Shown: piece by piece, positions 44,352 to 50,150 of the stretch
Layout of the letters: every line of letters starts with the position of its first letter
Numbering within the stretch: the stretch's first letter is position 1
Assembly: GCF_001665785.1 (NCBI RefSeq)
Contig: NZ_LZSO01000004.1
Location: forward strand, 1 to 50,150
Length of the DNA stretch: 50,150 bases
Direction: 5' to 3'
DNA from: Mycolicibacterium peregrinum
GTDB taxonomy: Bacteria > Actinomycetota > Actinomycetes > Mycobacteriales > Mycobacteriaceae
Notes under the pieces: generated by a model
Databases searched by the model: none
What the model was told of the DNA's origin: nothing
The model's input: only the letters and a program-made list of their open reading frames with translations
Program-made: the position numbers and the translations under genes

Positions 44352-45443
44352 TCAGTAGTCGGATTCGGCCGCGCGGATCTCGGCCAGAAAGGCGTCGTCA
44401 CCCGGCACGTTCAGCCGGGCCCGCGCGAATGCCCGCACCCGGTCGCGGTCGGAGGCGGACTCGCCGACGCCTGCGGCACCGACCCGCACCGAGGTGTGGG
44501 GCCAGTCCAGGTTCCAGGCCTGGGTTTCGATGAGCGGCTGCCCCTCCGGATCGTGCAACTCCAGTACCCCACGACCCGTGGCATCGAGGAAACCGGAAGC
44601 AGCGCAACCGTTTCCGCGTATCTCCACCTCGATGCCCAGCGGCGAATCCAGCCCCGAAAGCGCCACCCGCACCTCCGCGGCAACTCCCGCACCGGCCGCC
44701 GCCACCGACCATTCGATGGTGCCCTCGGCAGCGTCGAACACACCGGGCGGCACCGCCGACCACGCGACGGTGCCGGTGCCGCGGGCGATCAGTCCTGCCG
44801 CAATCGCCCCCTCGCCGGCGCCCGCCGCCAGGGCGTAGTCGTCGCGCTGCGGTGCGGCCCCGACGGGGTCCGGCCAGTCGAGCCCGATCTCACCGGCCAG
44901 CTCCCGGCATTCCTCGACCAGCGCCGCAATCCTCGGATCACTCTGGCCGACAAAAGAACTCAACACGCCGACATGTGGTGCCAACAGGCCGGCAACATCG
45001 GAGTCGAGGGTATCGTCGGTGAAGAAATCTTCGGCGCGCACCGTCAGCAGTGCCAGTTCCGCGTCGAGCACCGGTCGTTCCAGTGCCGCGATGCCGTCCC
45101 GGTCGCTCGCCGGCCACCACCGCCGCAGCCAGTGTCCGATTGCCAAGCGCCGCAAGGTGTCCGTCGTACCGGGCAGCATCTCGACCCCGGCCAGGTCCAC
45201 CGGCTCCCCGGACTCCCGGTGACGCAGTGCATCCAGGAGCGCGACATGACCGGACTCGCCGACCACCCGCCACAGCCAGTCCGCGCGCTCGGGGTCGGTG
45301 AAGGTGATGGAAGGTGGTTCACCGACGCCCTCGTCCACGACCCAGGACAAGACGGCGCCGCTGACCTCGAGAACCGCGACCACGGGGACGTCGACGGTGC
45401 GCGGACCGGTACTCCACAGCCCGTCTTCAGCAGACAATCTCAC
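44352..45443 (-). CDS. hypothetical protein of the CHAT/TPR module
   Basis: A 363-residue acidic protein, no signal peptide or membrane helix. The N-terminal part (to about 180) is mixed alpha/beta (VPVVAVLEVSGAVLSWVVDEG, then ADWLWRVVGESGHVALLDALRHRE). The C-terminal part (about 195-340) looks beta-rich, with ELHDPEGQPLIETQAWNLDWPHTSVRVG resembling an immunoglobulin-like sandwich; this is inference. I do not recognise the family. GTG 45443 overlaps the upstream gene as GTGA; the 3' end is three bases from the convergent esterase gene. Confidence 0.8.
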   Translation of the reverse strand: MRLSAEDGLWSTGPRTVDVPVVAVLEVSGAVLSWVVDEGVGEPPSITFTDPERADWLWRVVGESGHVALLDALRHRESGEPVDLAGVEMLPGTTDTLRRLAIGHWLRRWWPASDRDGIAALERPVLDAELALLTVRAEDFFTDDTLDSDVAGLLAPHVGVLSSFVGQSDPRIAALVEECRELAGEIGLDWPDPVGAAPQRDDYALAAGAGEGAIAAGLIARGTGTVAWSAVPPGVFDAAEGTIEWSVAAAGAGVAAEVRVALSGLDSPLGIEVEIRGNGCAASGFLDATGRGVLELHDPEGQPLIETQAWNLDWPHTSVRVGAAGVGESASDRDRVRAFARARLNVPGDDAFLAEIRAAESDY

Positions 45444-46780
45444 TCTGCCACCTGCACTTCCAGCATCGCTTTGATCCGCTGGCGGTGGTCGAGGCTGACC
45501 GATCTGGCCACACCTTCCAGCAGGGACCGCAGGTCGTCGACATCCGCACAGGACTCCTGCCAGACATCTCGGCCGTGCAACCGCGCCCACAGCCGGCTCA
45601 GATAGGGACGACAGAAGGCGGCAAGATCATCGACGACCTGCCGTTGACGCGGATGCACCGCGGCACCGTCCGCCAGATAGCGCCGGGCGTGCAGCACGTA
45701 GGCCTCCTTGGCCAGCCGGGCCTGGATGCGTGCCGACAGCTGGTAGCGGCCCGTGGCAGACGCGTCGAGCGGATGCAGGTCGGTGGCCACCTCGATGCCG
45801 GCAAGCAGACCGGCCTGTTTGTCCTCGGCCAGCAGCCCCCACGGGGCGCAGGCCCGGTCGACCTCCTCGGCGCACAGCAGCGGGATGTCGGGGAGTTCGT
45901 CGCGGTCCAGTGCCCGGCGCAATGTCGCCCGTACCCGGTCGACCACGCTGCGGTCCAGCGGGCGGTCCCCTTCGGCGGGGCCGTCGATCGTCGGGTACTG
46001 TTGCGGCAGAGTTGAACTCAGCCCGATGCAGACGATCGACCACGGGAGCTCGGCGTCCGTGTGGCGCGTCTGGGCGCCCAGGTTGTACGGCGTGGCGTCG
46101 GCCACCAGCGCCGACCACACCCGGCGGCGGGCCGCCTCGGCGCGGTGGCTGTCGGCCGGGCCGAGCACGGTCGAAAGGCCGGCGAAGAACGGACCGGTGA
46201 TCGCGTCGGACGCCACGACGTCATGCCAACTGCGGTCGAGTTGGCGACGCAACCGGTCGACGACGTGCGGATCGGCCACGTGCTGGTTGAGAGCCTCGGT
46301 GGCGGTGCGGTCACGACCCTGATGGAGATCGGCCAGCACCGCTGCGGCCACGTCCGCCCGGTCCGAGGCCGGGACACCTCGGGTCACCGCGAGTTCGAAA
46401 CACACCGGGAAATAGAGCTCTTGAGCGTTGCCGGTGGTGATGCGCAGTCGCCGGCGCTGCTGTTTGAGCTCGGAGAACCAGGCTGCGGCGGCCCGCAGCT
46501 GCGGCCCGTTGCGGATCATCTGCGCGTGCAGTTCGGCCGCCACCTCGGGAGCCAGCACCGGCGCCGAATAGTGGGTGTTGCTGCGCAGCCTGAGCACCAG
46601 CGGATCGATGATCCGCTTGACCGTCCGGCGTAGCGGCCCGCCGTCGTCGCCGCTGAACACCTCCACCCCGGGGCCCAGCGCGCGCCAGGCGCGATCGATC
46701 ACCGCACGGCGTGGCTGGGCAGCATCCGCACCCGAAACGGGGCCGGCCTGCACCCCAGACGTTTCGGACCCGATGCTCAC
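45440..46780 (-). CDS. hypothetical helical protein of the CHAT/TPR module
   Basis: A 446-residue, mostly helical, Arg-rich protein without signal peptide or membrane segment. Blocks include AVIDRAWRALGPGVEVFSGDDGGPLRRTVKRI, VARSVSLDHRQRIKAML at the C-terminus, and RLKEAYVLHARRYLADGAAVHPRQRQ-like helices (AKEAYVLHARRYLADG as written). No catalytic motif is visible. GTG 46780 lies seven bases after TATCCT (46788-46793), implying a leaderless mRNA and a promoter separate from that of the CHAT gene. It is coupled to the 363-residue protein gene. Family unknown. Confidence 0.8.
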   Translation of the reverse strand: MSIGSETSGVQAGPVSGADAAQPRRAVIDRAWRALGPGVEVFSGDDGGPLRRTVKRIIDPLVLRLRSNTHYSAPVLAPEVAAELHAQMIRNGPQLRAAAAWFSELKQQRRRLRITTGNAQELYFPVCFELAVTRGVPASDRADVAAAVLADLHQGRDRTATEALNQHVADPHVVDRLRRQLDRSWHDVVASDAITGPFFAGLSTVLGPADSHRAEAARRRVWSALVADATPYNLGAQTRHTDAELPWSIVCIGLSSTLPQQYPTIDGPAEGDRPLDRSVVDRVRATLRRALDRDELPDIPLLCAEEVDRACAPWGLLAEDKQAGLLAGIEVATDLHPLDASATGRYQLSARIQARLAKEAYVLHARRYLADGAAVHPRQRQVVDDLAAFCRPYLSRLWARLHGRDVWQESCADVDDLRSLLEGVARSVSLDHRQRIKAMLEVQVAE

Positions 46781-46787
46781 CGGCACC

Positions 46788-46793
46788 AGGATA
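46788..46793 (-). promoter_or_regulatory. -10 box (TATCCT) of leaderless hypothetical gene
   Basis: TATCCT on the minus strand ends seven bases before the GTG at 46780. Within the 63-base divergent gap it is the clearest promoter element. Confidence 0.5.
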
Positions 46794-46843
46794 GAGGCCG
46801 AAGTTGGGTTCGGTAGCGGCCGCTCGGCCGGACCCTTGGGGAC

Positions 46844-47287
46844 ATGACCGACACCGTGCTGCTCGCCGTCTTGTGCCTGTTCTGTGCCGGCGCCACGCTG
46901 AGCGCCACCCGCCGGGTGCGGGGTGTCTGCCGCAACGACGAGGCCGACGAGCGCCTGGTCACCCTCGGGGAGCTGGTGGCCGAGTTCGATCACATGCTGA
47001 TCCGCAAGGGACTGATGACCCGGGTGCAGCTCGAGTTGATCCGCACCGGCACCCGGTCACGCGGGATCATCACCGGAATGCGGGCCACCGGGACCGTCCG
47101 CGAGGACTACCGCGAGGTCGAACTCGACCTGATGGTCAGCCGGCGCGACGGCGGCCAGTTCCCGGTGCGTCAGCGCGCGCTGATCCCCGCGTCCGCGCTG
47201 GCGAAGGTGTCACCGGGCAACGTGATCGATGCCTACTACCGGCCGCGCGATGAGAACACAGTGGCCGTCTGCGTCACCCCGGCCTGA
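46844..47287 (+). CDS. small single-helix membrane or secreted protein
   Basis: A 147-residue protein. One N-terminal hydrophobic helix (LLAVLCLFCAGATLSA, residues 6-21) is followed by a basic RRVRG, so the rest is probably cytoplasmic, though a signal-peptide reading is possible. The C-terminal 90 residues (GIITGMRATGTVREDYREVELDLMVSRRDGGQFPVRQRALIPASALAKVSPGNVIDAYY) resemble a small beta-domain common in actinobacterial membrane proteins. It lies opposite to the CHAT module genes on both sides; the stop is one base from the CHAT gene stop. Function unknown. Confidence 0.8.
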   Translation: MTDTVLLAVLCLFCAGATLSATRRVRGVCRNDEADERLVTLGELVAEFDHMLIRKGLMTRVQLELIRTGTRSRGIITGMRATGTVREDYREVELDLMVSRRDGGQFPVRQRALIPASALAKVSPGNVIDAYYRPRDENTVAVCVTPA

Positions 47288-47288
47288 C

Positions 47289-48485
47289 TCAGCGGGCACC
47301 GTCGACGGTGAAGGTGGCCAGAGCCGCCCAGTGCAACGGGCTGGCGGTCCGGTCGCCGTCACGCCAGCGGCGCATCATCGCCCGCTGCCAGCGGTTCACC
47401 GCCAGGCCCGCATCGTCCTCGCGATGAGCCAGATCCACCCCGACGATGGTGTCGGTCATCGGATCGGCCTCGGGGCCTTCCGGACTGAACTGACGGAACC
47501 CGGCCGTGGTCGGCAGCGACCACAAGGTCGCGGTCACCAGTTGTGCACCACCCAGGATCATCGCGGCCACCAGCCCGGCGGCCTCGTCGAACCGGTAGTC
47601 ACCGCCAGATGCGCACGCCAGCAACGCCACTCGGGGCGGAATCGGCAGCTGTGTCGCGATCATCTCCCCCGCGGTCAGCGGCCGTGCCTCGGCCAGGTGC
47701 AGGGCCGCACGATCAGCGTGCCCGGCGACACCGTCTGCGGCGCTGGCATGCCCGACGTAGAGCAGCCGGCTCGGGTCCTGCGCGCAGGCGTCGGCCAACC
47801 AGCCCCGGTCGGTGTCGGTGCGCCGGAACAGCTCGACGGCCGCGTCGACGTTCGGCAGGACCGTGTCGCTCACCAGCTCATCGAAATGCTCCGACAGTGG
47901 CGTCTGCGGCGATGGACGGCCCAGCACCGAGCCCAGCGCCGAGTCCGGTCGCTGCCCGGGAATCCGGGGATCCAGGACCAGCACCGGTGGACGGTCCTGG
48001 CGTTCAGGCCAGCCGGCGGGGCTACGCGGGGCATGAACGATATTGGGCGGCACCGCCATCAGCACGTCCACCAACTCCATCAGCCGGAAGCCGTGGGGGC
48101 CCGGCATCGCCAGCTGGCCCCAGGGCACACGACCCAACCGCGGACTCGGCGTCACGAACAGCACCGGGCGGATGTCGGCGACGCGGTCGGCCAGCAGTTG
48201 CCAGGCGTCGATGCCGATCAGATTCGAACCGAGCACGCGGGCCAGTTCGAATTCGGTCTCCGGGGTCGCGAACGCGCCGGTGACCACGGCCCGTTCCACT
48301 GCCTCGGCGGGCGTTTCGGTACCGATCGGATCCGGCAGCGCCGGGTTGAACAACGCCTCCACCGCCTCCATGTGCGGTTCCTCGATCACCCAGGTCACCG
48401 AACGTTGCGGCTCTCCCACCACGCGCAGGCTGACGTAGGTTGCGACGCCGACGTCGGCGAAACGCATCACCAGCGTGTCGGTCAT
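47289..48485 (-). CDS. CHAT domain caspase-like peptidase
   Basis: A 398-residue protein. The N-terminal ~130 residues are mixed alpha/beta (MTDTLVMRFADVGVATYVSLRVVGE). The C-terminal part is a CHAT peptidase domain: LIGIDAWQLLADRVADI, the catalytic His H246 in LLYVGHASA, and the nucleophile C291 in VALLACASGG, 45 residues apart, followed by AAGLVAAMILGGAQLVTATLWSLP, the usual conserved helix and strand. Both catalytic residues are intact. ATG 48485 overlaps the TPR gene as ATGA, so the two are made together. CHAT proteases act in bacterial defence and regulated cell death, commonly switched on by TPR or other partners. Confidence 0.93.
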   Translation of the reverse strand: MTDTLVMRFADVGVATYVSLRVVGEPQRSVTWVIEEPHMEAVEALFNPALPDPIGTETPAEAVERAVVTGAFATPETEFELARVLGSNLIGIDAWQLLADRVADIRPVLFVTPSPRLGRVPWGQLAMPGPHGFRLMELVDVLMAVPPNIVHAPRSPAGWPERQDRPPVLVLDPRIPGQRPDSALGSVLGRPSPQTPLSEHFDELVSDTVLPNVDAAVELFRRTDTDRGWLADACAQDPSRLLYVGHASAADGVAGHADRAALHLAEARPLTAGEMIATQLPIPPRVALLACASGGDYRFDEAAGLVAAMILGGAQLVTATLWSLPTTAGFRQFSPEGPEADPMTDTIVGVDLAHREDDAGLAVNRWQRAMMRRWRDGDRTASPLHWAALATFTVDGAR

Positions 48486-50150
48486 GGCCAGGTCGTCCAA
48501 TCCGCGCCGGGTGCGGTGACGTCCCGCCCATACCGCTGCTGCGCAAGCTCGCGGTAACGGCTCAAGATCGGGCCCGAACTCGGGTCGATCCGCAGCGGCG
48601 GCAACGGTCCGAGCCGCGTCAACGAGCCTTCGGCGTCGACCGGTGCCGCCGCGGCCGCGACGGCGAGTTGCGGGGCGAGTTCGGCCTCGACCGGAACGAC
48701 GGCCGTCGCCGTCTCCGCCCATTCGGCGGACTGCTCTGTGGCGACCGCTGCGTCTGCGGTGAAAGTTCCTCGTGCACTGTGGTATTCGATCAGCTCACAG
48801 GTGAGCTCGGTATTGTCCGATTCCCAGGCCACCGCGAATGCCCCCGCCAGCAACGGCGCCGAGACACTGCCGGCCCACCGGGCCCTGGCCCCGGCGTCGG
48901 TGATCGTGTAGCGCACCGAATCAACCGCGAGGGCCGCAGGCACCTTCAGGTCGGCAGCCCGGCCCAGCTTGACCATCCCCCGGCGGTATTTGCGGCTGCC
49001 CGGGCGGCAGTTGAACGTGCCGGTCCCCGCGGCGTGACGAGCCTCGACCTGTTCCCAGCTCTGCCCCGGTTTGCCCAGACCGTCGAACCCCATCTCCGCC
49101 AACGCGTCGGCCCGCCAGATGTTGCCGAGGTGCGCATCCAGGCGGGCATATTGCAACCAGCTGTGCCGCGGCGACGCGTCGAGCAGCGCCCTGGCTTCCT
49201 CCACCATCGCGATCGCCTCGTCGAAGGCGCCGCGGAACAAGGCGATCCAACTTCGCTGCAGCAGAATTCGGTGGATATGCAATGGCCGCTCGATCTCGCG
49301 CCAATGCCGCTCGGCGTGCTCCCAGCATTCGTCGGCCTCCCGCAACCTGCCCAGGCCCACTCGGATCAGTCCGAAGTACAGCCAGCTCCGGGACACATCA
49401 TGGGCGCGGGCATGTTCGGCGATCACCGGGTAGGCCTCGGTCACCAGGTCCTGGGTCTCGGCGTACTGACCGGCTGTCCAGGCAGCGGCCCCCCGCTCCA
49501 GCTGCGCGCGAGCGGTGGCGAGTCTCCAGCCTCGGGCCTGCGCTCGGGCACCGGCCCGGCGCAACCATGGCTCGGCCTCGTCCAGGCGACCGGACTCGAT
49601 GCAGAACCGACCGTAGCCGAGCGCGCCGATGACGAACAGGTGATCGGTCTCGGCATCATCAATTCGAGGCGCGGCACCGTCCTCCAGGACGTCGAGTACC
49701 TCGGCCCACACCGGCACCGACGCGGCGTACAGATCGTCGTCGCACAGGCTGCTCGCGATCATAATTCTGGTGTGGCAGATCAGGTTACGATGCTCGCGCC
49801 GTAAATCCTCGAAGTCTCCGTCGGTTCCTATCAAGGTCTCCAGATGCGCTGCAGCAGCGTCATGATTGCCGCGGGCGGCAGCCAGCCCGGCTTCCAGGAA
49901 CTCCAGCCGTCGGGCGTAGCGGCAGGTCATGTGATCGATCTCGGCATCGGACATGGTGGTCTGTGCGGCAAGATCGGGCCGTTGCCCCGACCGGATCGAG
50001 CGGTAGATCGCCAGAGTGTCGCGGATCCGGGAAATGCTCTCCACCACACCGTCATACGCGGTCCGTACCAGGAAAATCTCGCCGAGCTGGGCGAACACCT
50101 CGAAGGCATAGTCGTCGCGGTCGGCTTGCTCGATCCGGTTATACACATCT
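48482..50150 (-). CDS. TPR-repeat protein, CHAT partner (5' end outside window)
   Basis: At least 555 residues; the frame runs off the right edge, so the N-terminus is missing (a GTG at 50146 is in frame but unlikely to be the start). The visible part to about residue 350 consists of TPR-like helical pairs: GYGRFCIESGRLDEAEPWLRRAGARA, YFGLIRVGLGRLREADECWEHAERHW, WIALFRGAFDEAIAMVEEARALL. After that comes a non-TPR region (GTFNCRPGSRKYRRGMVKLGRAADL) and a compact C-terminal part. Such proteins usually sense a trigger and hold or release a CHAT protease. Its stop overlaps the CHAT start. Confidence 0.85.
   Translation of the reverse strand, partial: DVYNRIEQADRDDYAFEVFAQLGEIFLVRTAYDGVVESISRIRDTLAIYRSIRSGQRPDLAAQTTMSDAEIDHMTCRYARRLEFLEAGLAAARGNHDAAAAHLETLIGTDGDFEDLRREHRNLICHTRIMIASSLCDDDLYAASVPVWAEVLDVLEDGAAPRIDDAETDHLFVIGALGYGRFCIESGRLDEAEPWLRRAGARAQARGWRLATARAQLERGAAAWTAGQYAETQDLVTEAYPVIAEHARAHDVSRSWLYFGLIRVGLGRLREADECWEHAERHWREIERPLHIHRILLQRSWIALFRGAFDEAIAMVEEARALLDASPRHSWLQYARLDAHLGNIWRADALAEMGFDGLGKPGQSWEQVEARHAAGTGTFNCRPGSRKYRRGMVKLGRAADLKVPAALAVDSVRYTITDAGARARWAGSVSAPLLAGAFAVAWESDNTELTCELIEYHSARGTFTADAAVATEQSAEWAETATAVVPVEAELAPQLAVAAAAAPVDAEGSLTRLGPLPPLRIDPSSGPILSRYRELAQQRYGRDVTAPGADWTTWP

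Overview
The window is a GC-rich actinobacterial chromosome segment, almost certainly from a fast-growing Mycobacterium (Mycolicibacterium). Gene order matches the Rv1639c-Rv1689 interval of M. tuberculosis in reverse, as I remember it, but lacks the polyketide-synthase block found there between argH and the acyl-CoA synthetase/lipase gene. An rRNA-operon promoter and leader lie directly after tyrS, where fast-growing mycobacteria carry their second rrn operon. Many genes start with GTG or sit 6-8 bases after a TANNNT -10 box (leaderless transcripts), and many neighbours overlap by ATGA or GTGA.

Layout. 1-285: minus-strand rrn promoter and leader. 301-2238: mpg-tyrS. 2307-4477: ABC ATPase, permease and TetR regulator. 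4460-8264: Trm112-like protein, a secreted protein and a 998-residue hydrolase/ANL fusion. 8420-10213: ABC-F ATPase. 10210-18580: complete arginine operon argCJBDFRGH behind overlapping ARG boxes. 18630-20162: MerR regulator divergent from a DinB/mycothiol-dependent enzyme. 20166-23701: pheST. 24048-28419: three-gene envelope operon of unknown function. 28447-31889: class III adenylate cyclase, MpaB-like oxygenase, acyl-CoA dehydrogenase. 31901-36268: RidA, IclR regulator, sugar-acid kinase, PLP deaminase/aldolase and KDPG aldolase. 36314-36781: hemerythrin. 36878-38892: infC-rpmI-rplT-tsnR behind a structured leader. 39156-39542: DUF1844 protein. 39610-44348: lysX and a membrane-anchored esterase. 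44352-50150: TPR/CHAT protease module with two uncharacterised proteins, running off the right edge.

Most of the window is conserved housekeeping. Three accessory modules deserve attention. (1) The 24048-28419 operon couples a cytoplasmic, possibly immunity-like protein to a secreted, membrane-anchored protein carrying a PD-(D/E)XK-like motif, plus a Pro-rich four-helix membrane protein. (2) The 31901-36268 cluster has every step needed to convert a 2-amino-sugar acid such as D-glucosaminate, through 2-keto-3-deoxygluconate, to pyruvate and glyceraldehyde-3-phosphate; its kinase contains a near-perfect 27-bp in-frame tandem repeat. (3) The 44352-50150 module has a CHAT caspase-like peptidase with an intact His/Cys pair. 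Other signals are an inverted repeat around the rrn promoter, a MerR-type long-spacer promoter, an attenuator-like terminator and ATC start at infC, and several palindromes over -10 boxes. All functional assignments come from reading translated motifs and synteny by eye; no database search was run.
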